This document shows positions 48,266-61,186 of a stretch of DNA of 64,000 nucleotides, one piece after another. The position numbers and the translations under genes are program-made. Source of the DNA: Glossina fuscipes (taxonomy: Eukaryota > Arthropoda > Insecta > Diptera > Glossinidae). The stretch lies in assembly GCF_014805625.2 (NCBI RefSeq), contig NW_023998414.1, positions 17,796,614 through 17,860,613 on the forward strand, given 5' to 3'. The notes below the pieces were generated by a model. That model saw nothing but the letters and a program-made list of their open reading frames with translations. It was not told where the DNA came from and made no database searches. How positions within the stretch are numbered: the first letter of the stretch is position 1; each line of letters begins with the position of its first letter.

Positions 48266-49867
48266 ATGTGCGTTATATTTTTCTATGTAAATTCCAGTCC
48301 GCAGAACGGCGGTTACAAGCTGATATTGGCCTCAAATAGGGACGAGTTTTATGCGCGCGACACTAGACCGGCAGGTACATGGATTAGTAACGAATATGTT
48401 TATGGAGGTAATTAAGAGAAGCTTCATTTTCCAATTTGTAATGAAAATGTTCAGACTTTCTAGGCATTGATTTAGAACCGGGTCGCGAAGGTGGAACCTG
48501 GCTGGCTGTCTCTGGTAAAAATGGTACATTTAAGGTGGGAGCTTTGTTGAATTTAACGGGAGAACCGAAAACTCGTAACTCTTTGGGTAATTATTCAATT
48601 TGCGAAATTATCGAGTTTTAAAAAAAAAAAATTAGCTTCAATTTATATACAATTTTATTCATACACTTCGCTTTTTCCACTCTTTTCACTAATTGTATGC
48701 AAAATGTTTAACAATATTCCCTTTGTTTTCGTTGTGTGTTTGCGTGCGTGAATGTTTGTGTCTCATTGAATTAAAAATACACTCTACCACCCCTGTGAAA
48801 AATAAAAAAAAAAAAAAAATGCAAACCTCTTGTAATCCCAAGTTACAAACTGCTATGGCGCACACAATTGTAATACCACTTCAACTTTAACAAATGTTAC
48901 CACTATACCGTCAACCACTATCATTACAACAACAACAAAAACCTATTCTAGTCCAACACTGCACAACAATAATAACTCTTTATTAGGACGCGGCATGATT
49001 GTTACCGATTATGTCAGCAATTTTAATGAAGACTTTAACAATAGCAATTACAATTGCCGTTTGGTGGAGGATTGCTCCAAGTATAATGCCTTTAATTTTG
49101 TATCCTTGGAAATAGGGTAAGCTTAGTTAAATATATATTTTATATATATAAATATACATATGTATGTATATATTAGATAGTCTCAAAAATATAAAGCCTA
49201 ATAATGGAGATATTTTGGATAACCTTCTCATGGTTTCGCTGAAATAAATTTTGAGAATAGCGAAATCTGTTCAAAAAAACTATGACAAATTGTGCGCATA
49301 AGTTTGAAAATTTACCGCAATATCACATTTTTTTGAAAAGAAAATTTAGTTTGAACATTAACTTTTAGAAATTAATTGAAATCCTTCATTGCACCCTACG
49401 AACTGAACGGTCTAACATCGAATAAATACTGAATAACAAAATGCTGTCTTCGGGTATTCTCCGTAGTAAACCAAATCACTGATAAAGTAAAAATTAGAAT
49501 TAAAAAGCAAAATCTGTTTTGGAATTCGTGCTAGGAAAGAAATTCATGTAACAAAGTATACTTGTTCTTATTCGTGAACCGTGTTATTTCAAAATTGGGT
49601 GAAAACGGAGTCATGTGTATATATATCTTATAAGTTGTAAGTAAACACATCAGCAATTGTGAATTAGGACCAAGTTAGCGACAGTTGGGCCAAGTTCAGT
49701 GTTTAAAGAGACTCTTTGCTTTAAGGCTTTAGAGGCTAATCTTATGCCTTAGGTCAAGATATGCTTTGTTTATTCTTTCGTAGGTGTACTGTATTTTTTC
49801 AAACTTGGAATCTTACACTGATTCAATTATATGTATATCTCATGCACGCTTGAGCAGCGAGGTACGG

Positions 49868-49899
<32 letters not shown>

Positions 49900-50586
49900 A
49901 GTATAGTAAATAAATTTGTTCTTTTATAAAACAACAACAGCCTTTTATTCATTTAGAAAACAAATTCGTATAAAAGCCTGCTTGCGGTATCGTAAGGCGA
50001 TTATATTTGTATATAATGAATGGATGAAAATTCTCAATCTTCTACGGGCTAATATTTTTTAGATTATCTAATATTTGCAGCCTTTTAAGATTTCCTTCCT
50101 AATCACAGCAATTTATTAAACCGTTTTAGGTCTTCATCTTCAGCAGCTATCACACTTTGTAGTAACGTTCCTGCCAGTTTAATTCACTATCCGGAAGAGA
50201 AATACTACGGCTTTGGTAATAGTTTACCTTCAGTGCCGTTTGAAAAGGTTCGTTTCGGTCGTGATCGCTTTCAAGCAATTGTTCAGAACTACTTTAACTC
50301 TGACAAACCGAGCGACGAGAATGTTTTAATTAAGCAATTAATGGATTTGCTAAAATGTAAGCAGCGATTTTGGCCAGACGCCGAACTAATGCGTAGAGCA
50401 CCCAATTGGGGCGAACACTTGAGTGCCATAAATGTTGCTATACCGAATGAAGGTTACGGCAGTCGGACGCACACTGTGATTTTGATCGATGCGAACAATA
50501 GAATGCAATTTATAGAAGAAACGATGTTATCCGAAGATCCGACGGGCGAATGGTCGTGCACTCACTTAAATAAGCAATTCTTTTAA
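48266..50586 (+). CDS. Tango2: TANGO2 family protein (NRDE domain)
   Basis: Four coding exons, 48266-48407, 48464-48586, 48987-49116 and 50130-50586, give 283 aa (human TANGO2 is 276). All junctions are GT..AG and in phase. The N-terminus begins MCVIFFYVN, with Cys2 in the place expected for an Ntn-hydrolase-like fold. The family signature NRDE is at 24-27 within LILASNRDEFYARDTRPA. Other family blocks are GREGGTWLAVS, GRGMIVTDYV, EDCSKYNAFN and GYGSRTHTVILID (about 240-252). The family was named for effects on secretion and Golgi organisation in fly cells. Later work links it to mitochondria, lipid metabolism and haem movement; the biochemical activity is not settled. Intron 3 carries a (TAA)n microsatellite. 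The gene faces RRP12 tail-to-tail across 266 bases. Confidence 0.94.
49868..49898. repeat. (TAA)n microsatellite in Tango2 intron 3
   Basis: About ten uninterrupted TAA units. Confidence 0.9.
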
Positions 50587-50852
50587 AAACCAAATAACGA
50601 CCAATAACGAAACCGAGTGAGAGTTTCTTTAGGGGGGCGGAGGGGTGATTAAGCAATTTTTTTATTTCTGAAAAAATATACAAATAAGTTTTACTTACTT
50701 AAAACTCATATTTATTTATTTCTTCTTTTTTCTCATTGCATATGTATTAATTACAACTTGGACATATGTAACATCTATTTTCAATTATTTTTCTTTATTA
50801 AGCCTTTGTTCGACACGAAGACTTGGGAGGGAATACTTGCATTATTATTGCG
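50587..50852. terminator. Shared 3' region of Tango2 and RRP12
   Basis: Only 266 bases separate the two stop codons. For the - strand gene, AATAAA motifs occur at 50711-50716 and 50715-50720 (TTTATT on +). For Tango2 no canonical signal lies before the RRP12 end, only AT-rich variants, so the two transcripts may overlap at their 3' ends. Confidence 0.45.
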
Positions 50853-53800
50853 TTATTTACCACTTCTCGTATGCTTTACATTTTTAACTCCCCTTAAAGC
50901 ACTTTTACTGGCCCCTTTAACGATGCTCTTAAAAGTGCCGACATGCTTGGCTCGTCTTCTTCGGTTCAAACTTTTTCTGCTTAAAGGTATATAAGCATAA
51001 GGGTCCAGTTTACCTTTCTTTTTCATATCCCCTTTAGCTTTTTTAGTGCTATACTCAGAGCCTGTATGCTCAGCTTTAGTCGATTTCCTTGATTTAATGG
51101 ACTGGACATCATTGTCAACGTGTGCTTTTACTAATGAACGATGTATTCCTTTTCCACCAGCTGTGTAACGTGTAGAAGAGGTTTTACCCGAATGTATACT
51201 CAAAGCGTCTGTATGTTTGCGTTTAACTGGAGGTAAAGCTGCTTCTGAAATTTTTATTTCGACAATTAATTGTTATTGATAAAAGCTAGTGAACCTAATA
51301 GCTTGGCTAGGGAAACGCCGGTATTTCTTTGTTATAAACTCAAGACATTCTTGTTACCGCGAATATAATATTTTAACCAGACATGACGCAAGGCCGACAT
51401 TGTGTATAGCAAAATTGGTCCAAGAGCGCGTGTGATTTGCCAAGTATTTTTAAAATTTTTGAAAGCTAGAAAATGCTATACGACAGACGGACATTAATAA
51501 ATCAACATAACTACAAAATTTGCAAAATCCCATCGCTCGGCATTGAATATAATAACTTTGTTAAGCAAATTTACCATCACTAGACTCCTCGTCCAAACCG
51601 CGTTTAATTGATGCCTTTTTCGTATGAGTATCAGCATGAACAGCATCGCCGTTAATGCTGCTATCATCGTCACTGTCTTCTGTATTTTTGGACCCTTTAT
51701 CACTAATTATCAGTTTACCATCAGCGGAAATCTTAAAACCGCGATTGGGATCCTTCGTTTTGGTTTTTAAAGTTGTCTTATTATCATTTAACATATTCGG
51801 GCGATTCGCTGAAGTAGAACAAGAAATGCATTATTCTGGCAAAAGAATCCAAACGAAAAGAATACTTACTTAAAATATTGCCTACGGATTTAATATCTGC
51901 CAAATCTACAATATCTTCCGGATCTTCCTTTATAAATGTATTACGAGACTTTTTAGCTTTCGTTTTCGTAGACGATTCATTTCCATTTGTTTCCATATCT
52001 TCCGGTAAATCGGAATCTGAATCAGCCAATATGTCTTCAATGCTGAAAAAAAAAACAAGGAAAAACGTTACAGTTGGCCAACTCCCATCATTAATCACCC
52101 TGCATCAATCCGTTTAATGCAGTTATTCATGAGGCTTTTCACAAAATAAGGCGTTGTATGAGAAGCGATTGAAAAATTGTTTCAATCCGGATCATTCGTT
52201 CTTGGACCAAAACATTTCGGTATACCCAATGTAGGGTGCTGTAGGTTGCACCCAAGAATACAAGACGAACGGAGGGACATGCCAGCTTAGATCGATTATG
52301 ATAGCGATTCTGAAGTGATCAGTGTAATAAAACATGGATATTATCTCAAGTCTTCTTGTGTTATTGTGTACATTCATACAAACTTAATTACCCCCTTGTA
52401 CCACAAATACAAGAGGACATTTTTTTAATCAGAAATTTGAAGCAGTTTTCTTAAAAAACTTACGTAATGCTTTTCTTTTCCAAATTGTTTACAAATTCGT
52501 CCGCTGATAACTCGTCATCACTATCTTTGCCTGGATTTTGGTTCTTACGATTATCGCGGCGTAATTGCTTACGTATTTTTTTTAGACGTCGATGGGTAAC
52601 TTCATCGTCTCCCGGCACAAATTTCACTAAGTCTTCGGCGGCAAAACGTTTACATAATTTCTTTAACAAATAGCCAATTTGTAAGCGGCAATAACGTTTA
52701 GTGTCCTTAACCATAGCCGATATAGATTTCATCTGTAATAGACCAATAGAATTTGAAGAGAGAATTAAGAAATTCTCAAATAATTTCGTACATACAATTG
52801 TCTCTAAGTGATTGGCGACCAAAGGGGAAGGCATCACCTTAATAAAAGTAATTAGAAATGCCACGGAAGCTTCGGCTTGTGGACGAGATTTTTGCACCAA
52901 AAATACAGCGACTTGCTCCATAATAAATTCCAAAGTATTAACAGTTATATTTTTACCCTGCTCTTGTAAAACTGTTCGGAACGCTAATATCGTATTAGTT
53001 ACTAAGGACTCATCACCGGTAAAACCCACTGCTAATATATCCACGAAGTCATTAAGTTTGTTCTCTTGCTGATATAATTGCAAGATTAACTTCAGTAACT
53101 CCTGCGATATATCCTCTTTACGAGTAGAAAACTCTCGATAGTTCATAATAGCCTCTGGTAAAGTCTTCACAACTAATTTGTTGTTAGCATTAAGATTATC
53201 AAGACTTTCGATAAGAACTTTAAGACACCTATTCAGAATGTGAGTTTTTTAAGTGAATAAATATAATCTTGAATAGTGAACATAAATTACCTTAAGCGTG
53301 CCGCTTGGCAAACGGCACAACTCGTTGTAAAAGCCTCTAATAAGAGTTTTTGCAGCGCTACCAGATTTCTACGTCTAAATTTTTGACAAGAAGGCGCTTC
53401 TGAAGATAGAATGTCACTTAGTAATCTATTGGAGATTTAAAGTTTTAAGAAAAATGTGAGAAATTTGCTAGTTTGAATGGTAAGATCTTATAAATTTACT
53501 CATAAGTTTTACGTTGTTGCTTTTTAAGCTTTTGTTCGTCTTTAGCCACTAGTTTGGACTTTTCCGTCTTCAACAGTACCGGTACAATATATGCTTCAAA
53601 GAATTCCCTGATAACTTCGCATGTTTGAAAGAGCGTTAAAGCAGCTGTGATGTCATAAATGGCATAATAATCGAAACTAACTACTGGAGTGGAAACGACT
53701 TGTTTATAAGCGGTATTAAATAATTCTTTACGAATATCAGCAGGAGTTTTTTCTAGATATACCTACAAAAGAAAATTAATTGCTATAGACTTGGAACGTT

Positions 53801-56215
53801 ATTAAGGCGTAGCGAAATTACCTTTATAACGTGTAAGCATTTCTGTTGTAAATCTTGTTCGTAAGTACCGTTAGGCTTTTGCGTGTAGATGTTAAATAGA
53901 CGTGGTAGAAAATTCTTAGCGTAATTTCCCAACAATCCATGAATTTCTAGATTATTTTCTCCTTCCAATAGCTCAAGTAAACCATCAAATATTGGGGCGC
54001 GAAATTCAGGATTGTTATCCAACGCATTCCCCAAAGTGGGAGCTATTAGGGAAAAGTTCTCTGGGTCTTTAGGATTTCTACAAAAACCTGGAAATAAACC
54101 CCAGAGCTGACAGCACAGTAATTCATAAGTATGTGACATGGATATTTGTTTTTCTTTGGCAAATTTATGCCATTTTGTATTGCATTCCAAAGCCAATGTT
54201 AAAATAACTTCTTTGAAAAATGTAAAAGTAGCGCCGACCGATCCCTGCCTTAGTAAGGGTAGAAGCCAAGATCTGTCTAGCATTACTTCTCCTTTATCGT
54301 TAGTCAGAGGTATGGTCTTTAATACAACCTCAGGACCCATTGATTTAATTGCTGCCATAATTGCGTGTTCGATTTGTAGGCGCAAAGAACTTTCGGTATC
54401 GTAACGTTTAGCAAGTTCCAAGAGCGACTTCGACAAATCATTAACAAAATAGATGCCGCACACTTCAAATATTATGGCAAACGTTAAGATCACATGTTTG
54501 AGAACCTCTCCAAATGGAGCTCGTAGAACATCGTGCAAAGATTGTATGAGATGACTAATAGGCAATTGGTACATATTAGCTGCTTCTTGCGAGGTACAAG
54601 CTTCTTTGACTGACTCGTATAAAAACTCCTTAAGACAGTTAAAAACGCTTGCAATGATTTCCGAGTGATCGGATCGCCATAAATCGTTTGCCACATTGGT
54701 GAAATGAGGTAAGGCGTTCATGCACAAATCCATATCGAGTCGTGATAAGTGAATGTAACCTTCTTTGAGTACAGTGAACCAGGCGAGAGTCTGTCGACGA
54801 TCTGATCGATCAGGTCGATATTTATGTATGGCCGTTAGCAATTTGCCACACATTACCGAATTAAGATTAGTGGTCCGCGAAGCAAACAATGAATGTAACG
54901 TGTGGAAACAACTTGTCCTTGTCACAACGTTAGCTGCTGTCATAATGGAAAGCAAATGTTCGCAGATCACACGTATGTCGTTCATTTTAAGCGCCCCAAT
55001 TATATCTTTGAGTAGTGTCAGTGTATGCAACAACGTAGTCTCCTGATGAGCTAGAATATCTGGTTTAAATTGATTTAAACAGAATTTGGTAATCCGATTA
55101 CTAGCAGGATGAGCTTTAATTTGAGTGGGATTTTCAACTGAATTCACATTTTCTGCAGGTAACATGAACGTACTACCATGAACGATGGCTACAATGGCAT
55201 GTTGGGCTTGTTTGCGTATCTATATATTTAAGAATAAAAACAATAAATAAATAATTTTTCCCTTTAATTCTCGTTATTTGATATACCTTTGGCTTTGAGT
55301 GGATTGTAAACGAAAGTAAAGCATCAATGTATTTCCAGATTGAACTATAAGTCCAAGTTGTGTAAACCTGAGCTCTTAACAGTACCGATAAACAACTGAT
55401 TGTCTAGGAAAGGATCGATTCATTGGTTAAATTACTTCATTAACATTTCATTTTAGTAAAAGAAACTTACATATCTTATAACATTTTGATTCGAAGATTC
55501 AGCGAATCTTTGCAGGCAAAACATTAGAGTTTGAGCGGTTTCACTGAAGCGTTTTCTCAATACCATGGTGGGCACTGATTTGATGCCCATCGCCAACAAG
55601 GATATACCCGCTATAATTTCATTGTCCTCTTTGCTAGCTTCTATTTGTTCCATTAAAAGTATAAAATATTCTGTAGATGATTCTGAGCCGCCGCGTTCCT
55701 TGATGATTTCCGTTAGTGCTGTTAAAATAGCTAACATTTCTTTATGCAATTCGGATGTGGTGCGAAAACCCACCAGTAACTTTCTAAAACTTTTATTACT
55801 GCACGAAGTATAATTGGTAGCAAAAGTCTTAAAAGTCCCCGGTTGGGTTTGGGTCATGGCCTCATCATCGTCATCATGGAAACTAAAACACTTTAAACTG
55901 CTCGCCACATCGTTAACTGTGGTAGTTTCTGCATTAAAAGCGTTACGCTGATCATGCTTTAACACTGCATCTAAAGTTAATGTGCCTGGACTTGTCGTCG
56001 TGTCAGGGGATGCTGCAATACAATTATGTTAGAAATCGATAGAACTTTTTCCACAGCGGTTGCTTACTCATACCCAGACTTAAATTTGTTTGAAAGAAGC
56101 GCGACTTAGCTTTAAGTCGATGTTTCATTTGTTCCGGGTTGCAGGTCGAAGAGTGTCCTTTACTCCAGGTTTTGCCTTTAACGTGACGCTTTAGTTTTGA
56201 ACGAAACCTTCCCAT
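50853..56215 (-). CDS. RRP12: RRP12-like ribosome export/maturation factor (HEAT repeats, NUC173)
   Basis: Ten coding exons: 56215-56068, 56012-55471, 55403-55287, 55219-53822, 53762-53500, 53425-53291, 53228-52464, 52042-51870, 51808-51575, 51244-50853. They sum to 4167 bases, 1388 aa, and every GT..AG junction keeps phase. RRP12 is a nucleolar/nuclear HEAT-repeat protein needed for 40S and 60S pre-ribosome maturation and export. Family marks are the basic N-terminus with WSKGHSSTCNP, the IHSKPK/IRKQAQHAIV block around 264-279, SMGPEVVLKTIPL at about 562-574 (NUC173 region) and LLPGF-type blocks. A charged, acidic and Lys-rich segment covers about 1090-1260, with GFKISADGKLII in it. The basic tail has DPYAYIPLSRKSLNRR at about 1339. 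It is about 90 residues longer than human RRP12. The start is the ATG at 56215; only a TTG lies upstream in frame. Confidence 0.95.
52043..52463 (-). other. Intron 7 of RRP12, containing a dispersed-repeat copy
   Basis: At 421 bases this is the longest RRP12 intron. About 52190-52420 matches the dispersed-repeat family: a TCAAGTC..TTGTGTTATTG block is followed by CTTGTACCACAA. This explains the size difference from the other introns. Confidence 0.6.
52190..52420 (+). repeat. Dispersed repeat copy inside RRP12 intron 7
   Basis: It contains GTAGGTTGCACCCAAGAA, a CTCAAGTCTTCTTGTGTTAT block and CCTTGTACCACAA, matching the copies at 39571 and 40493 and the piece in the TMEM68-like intron near 44375. 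Confidence 0.5.
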
Positions 56216-59200
56216 TTTCAAGATATCCTTTCACCAAGCTTCTATAAAGAATATTGCAAACTTCTGGAATTAATTGAAAAAACAAAAAAAAAAAAACACG
56301 TGCCGACTGTTAAAAATGGAATTTTAATAGAAACCTGTGTTGTAAAAAGTGTGATCATCTTGTTGACATGATTGCCAGCTCAAGATGAAAATAAGGAAAT
56401 TAGGTATAAAAAAATAATATGTAAAGCGTTGAATACTCTTTATAGTACAACTATAAAATTTCTTTCAAACCAATATTAAGCACTTAATTTAAGACAAATA
56501 TGTAAGAAGAATATCTTTTTCATATAGCTTGGTTATGATATGTTGATCATCATAATATCACGTTGCAGACGTGTGAAGACGTATTATTATAACCTACTTA
56601 TACCAAAGAAATAAACTCATGGACATAGTCAATTTGCAACTAGGAGTATCGACTCAAAAGAAAATTGCTAATATTACACTCCACAGGTAATTTCTACATG
56701 GCGAAGAATAGCCAACAACTCTAACATTAAAATATTCTTCTGGACGAAAAAATGGAAGTTATCGGTTTCAAAATTGGCAGAAAAATTGGAAGTTCTTGCT
56801 TATATTGATAATAGGCCAAATTGGTCGAGAGACACGCCTTCCGTGCACATAAGTTAAAAATATCGTTGCTCTCTGGATCGTTTGTTCATTACTCACAAGA
56901 CTACAATAGAAACATGGTAAAAGACTATAAGTATACCGTAAAAAACTAGAAAAAATTGATCAGTGGTGAAGGAACATATGAAAAAACAAATAAACACACC
57001 GGTAGACATAAATCAAAATATACACACGCAAACAAAAATACAACCAAACAAACCAACAAGCATACACAGAAAACAAAGATGGATATAACATGTAAGAGAT
57101 CTTAAGATAGGTCCCCATTTTATTACATCGATCAACAATGATTCTATATCGATTCTAAATTCGTTTTTCTGTCCGTTTGATCGCTTGTCTACCCACGTAT
57201 TCTTGTGTTCAATCTACAAGTCGCAATTTTTGAGATATTTTGATGAAATGACTTTTTAATAAAAATTGATCTGACCCAATCCATTTTCAATAAGATTCAT
57301 CTCTGGGCTAAAAAATCTCGATGTACGAAATGTCATCAAAGTCGTTTAAAAGGTTGTTATGTGAATAATCGTAGAGTGGTGCGGGAGCCAACAAATAAAG
57401 CGAGTAATGGATATAATGGATATAATAATATATAAAATAATAATGTGAGTTTAAATTTTAGATATATTTACATTATTTAGATATATTTAGCCGATCTAGA
57501 ATATATACTGTGCGGAATTCTTAAAGCATGTTTCTGAATGTATATTACGGTTCTTTTTTTTGGCGTTTTTCGCACTACTTCCTATCAAAGACAAAATATC
57601 CAACATTAGCCCGTAAAAGTAAAAACTTTGTCCGAGAATTCTTCATTCTTCCGCTTAGTACTAGGTTTTTAAACGTAAATAGGTTTACGGGCATAAGAGG
57701 ATGAACAAGCATGTTCTTCTTAATTAATTAGTTTAGGTGCCGTCTGCAAATTTCATACGTGACTAATCTAAATGTTCTCTTAAGCAAACATTGAACCTAG
57801 GGAAGAAAGCTTGCAAGGCCTTGTCTTTTTTTACAATAAACCAGCCAGCACGGATCTTGAGAAAGTTAGTGATCAGAAAAAAGTTTAATTTCTTTAACAT
57901 TATGAAGATGTTAACTCAATAAAAGAAGAATTAAAGTTCTATAGTAGGTTTGCCCTATATGTAAATGCGAGGAGAGATCATCTGAAACAGGAAAAATAAT
58001 TATTCAGAATTTTGATGAGATGAAAACCAATTTTCATAGAGTTGGTTGCAACACGATTTCTTACCCGTAAGACATCTTTAAAATGTGGTTTTCGAGTAGA
58101 GGATGAATCTTCGTTCCTTCTTTCGTCGTCAAAAAATGTTAATTCGTGCGGTACTGACTCATAGTGGATTTGGCGCATCATAAAAATGTTCTTCAATTAT
58201 TAATTTAAATAATTTTTCAATTAATGTATGTATGTAATAATTGTGAGCCTTGCGTAAACTGTAGCAGCACATTACTGGACATAAGGTATCTTTTGGCTGA
58301 AATTTGCGTTGTCCATACGCCGGCAAAGATTAGACTTCACAGGGTCACCTGTGTAACTGTCTTTACCAGCCGCTTTTGCCACCATCTCGCATGTACCCTC
58401 TATTGCAAAATACTGGAAATCGTTTATTTGAAAATTCTATTTAATCGGCCTGTTCGAAAATAAGCAGTTCTTCAAACAAAATGATAGCATAATAATGGCT
58501 TAGTATGAAAGGTTGCAAAATATCGTACCGTATGATTTATTCCTTATAGTTCGCTGGTAATAACCGATGACAACTTTGTAAAGAAGAAGCAAACAAAAGA
58601 AACCAGTTGAATATTATAATACAATACGTAGATTATTAGGCAAAAAATGTTTTCGAGAAAAAAGCGAAAAACGAACAGAAGGTGATTAACTTTTATTCTA
58701 AATAAAAGATAAATAGTTTGTGAAGTATATTAATAAAACCAAAGTATAATATAAGTTAAGAGGAAGAGACTAAAACTAAAACAAAGATTTCGTGATAGCG
58801 AAACAGAAAAAAAAGGGAATGCATTAAAATGAGAGCAAGTAAGCAAGTGAATTAAAGAGAATGTGAAGAATGTTTAATAAAATCTGCGAATGAGGAGAGG
58901 AAAATCAATTAATAAAAAAAAAAAAATCAAATGCAATCAAATTAAAAGCGATACATGAAAGTGGAGGTCAATCTAGTGAACTTCTTTACTGAAATACTTT
59001 CCTAACCGTTATTTTGCAAGTGTTGGTAATAACATTATCAGAAATATATAGTCAGAAAATGCAAATAAATTGAAGTAAAAAAATAAGTTTTGTTAAAAAT
59101 ATCTCAACTTGCCAGATAATCTATCTATCTCGTATCTTGTTGATTGAAATAAGTAAATGAAAACAACAATAACAACGAAAAACGTGAAGATATACATAGA

Positions 59201-59258
59201 TGTGACATATTATTGTATTAATTCGACAAGTAAAAAGACTTAAAAATAATTGAATAAA
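56216..59258. other. Spacer upstream of RRP12
   Basis: Contains the RRP12 promoter and 5' UTR, one dispersed-repeat copy (57115-57380) and a purine-rich stretch at 58600-59250 that resembles a fly 5' UTR or leader region. No other gene recognised. Confidence 0.5.
57115..57380 (+). repeat. Dispersed repeat copy
   Basis: Blocks TTATTACATCGATC, CTGTCCGTTTGATCG, TGTGTTCAATCTACAAGTCG, GAGATATTTTGATGAAATGA and CCATTTTCAATAAG follow the order of the copy at 23040. Confidence 0.6.
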
Positions 59259-61186
59259 ATGTTACTAAAGTATAGCAAAATCAGCGGTAATGGAGGTGCT
59301 GGCCCAAGTTCTTCCACATCATCAATTACCATGACAGGAACATATATCGCTCGTGGAACAGGTTTGTTTACTAAGTTTACTAGATACCTACTTTCAAGTA
59401 TGTATGCATTTTATTTTCATTTAATAGATATATTACATGCAATATATGTAAGTACAAGTGAAAAATTATAAAAATATATACATAAATATATATATATATA
59501 TATATATAAATGTGTGCGTACGTTATTATGTATATGTATGGTTGCATATGCACATTTTATTGATAATTTATGATGAAATAGAGAATACATGTACATATGT
59601 GGTTTTCTACTCTTAACAGTATGTGAAATTTCTTATGTTTCTCTTACTAGATTATAGCTCTTACTATTCACTATATTCACTTGGGCAAATATTTTCTTTT
59701 ATTTGTAGCTGTGTTTTGCGGAGCGATTTAAGTCTCTCTTTCAGATATATATGTAGAACTCTTCAAAAGAATGATAGTTTATAAAATTGATCTGTTTGAT
59801 TGAGTATTTATGATTGTTTGTTGACAAAATATCTTGTTGGAAAAAATATCTTTCTTATTTTCTTTAATTAAAAGTTATAAGCATTAGTATGAAATTTAAT
59901 TTCTATAAGAATTTCTTACAAGATAATATGATCTCCCAGCAAATGAAATGACCACAAGCCAAATTGTATACAAAAATATTGTTTTGTTTTTTTTAGCGAA
60001 GCATACGTAATAAACGGAAATTATTATTGCGTTGGCCATAATGGTTTAGTTATTTTCAATGCTTCTTGATTTACGTTTGTGCGAAAGTATATGTTGTTCA
60101 ACGTTTTATCATCTGTCGTACCAAAAATGTAGTCTTCGGCAGCCGACTAAGTAATCTTTCTTGCTTTGCCGCGCTTACCTGGCGAAAAAAATTTTATTTA
60201 CAGTTCTTTTTGATGAACTATTCACTCACCATTCTTTGGGTGTTAGATTATACATAAGTAATCCCATTAAATACAATTTAGCGGTATGAACACTCGGAAC
60301 AGGAATTTGTTTAATTGTTGGTGCAATTAAAGTCGAAAGGCAGTAATTTCTTCAAGCATTTTAGATTGAAATCTTCACAATGCATGTACGTACGTATGTA
60401 CGCATTGAGTAATGATAAATAATAAGGTAATTTGGATAAAAAAATAATACTGTAATAAACGTATTGATATTGGAAACAACTAAACGCATTATAATATTAA
60501 TCTTTTGCATTCCACCATTTCTTTTTTTCTCTTTCACAAAGCATTAACTCTTTAATTAATGGTTTCAAATAACATAATGTCGAGCCTGTGTCAACATAGT
60601 ATTTGGGATAAAATAGACAATGTCAACAAAAAGTCGACATAATGATGTAAGGGGTGAAAGAAAAAGTTATAACAAAGCATTAAATTATGTACAAGCAATA
60701 AGTACGCTCAAGTAATAAGTATACAACAACAAAATACAATTGGGGCGTATCGTGTTTATGCCCGTGTTTATGTCGATTTATGCCCCCGCACGTGTTAGTG
60801 AGTACTAGAGGGAATATCCGAACGATCATTGTTCATTTGAATTTTTTCTGTGTAAAAAAAGAGTTAGGTGTATTTAAATGGCTACGTAAAGTAAACGAAA
60901 CAAAAAAAAATTATATAAGAAAATGGTCGTTATATTACCTGTAATAAAGAAGTTTCCGAATGAAAAGCGTAAAATTCACCGCAAAAGTATAGAGCATCAA
61001 ATGAGGGAATAGTGTTTTCAAAACTTCGAATGGATTCTCTTCGATTTCACTGTTTTACTTACACGCTTCTTTGTTTTAGTTTACGTGAACGACAAGTTTG
61101 CCATGTATTACGGGAGTCTTCTTTCGTTGTGGCGGACGGGACAGAAGGATAACAAAGACCTTCATTTTGTCATCGTGCTTACATAG
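59259..61186 (+). CDS. Hypothetical two-exon gene or 5' part of a larger gene
   Basis: I do not recognise this protein. Exon-like segment 1 (59259-59361) begins with ATG after a long A-rich, 5'-UTR-like stretch. It encodes MLLKYSKISGNGGAG, then a Ser/Thr-rich part, and ends ACAG before GTTTGT, a usable donor, leaving one base of a codon. Segment 2 follows a strong acceptor (TTCTTTGTTTTAG ending at 61079), starts with the two bases needed to complete the codon, and runs 34 codons (YVNDKFAMYYGSLLSLW...) to TAG at 61184-61186. Joined, they give 69 aa. The phase match and good splice signals support a real exon pair, but chance is possible and segment 1 could splice elsewhere, outside this window. 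Confidence 0.25.
59486..59508. repeat. (TA)n microsatellite
   Basis: Alternating TA, just after the exon-like segment at 59259-59361. Confidence 0.85.

Noticed and set aside
48693..48890. 65-codon open frame in Tango2 intron 2
   Set aside because: It sits between exons 2 and 3, which join in phase without it, and includes a poly(A) stretch.
53783..54985. + strand open frames over RRP12 exon 4
   Set aside because: They are antisense shadows of a long conserved coding exon.
56340..56360. Motif-1-like core promoter element (AGTGTGATCA) upstream of RRP12
   Set aside because: It matches the fly Motif 1 only with mismatches, and no transcription start is known here, so I do not list it as a promoter.
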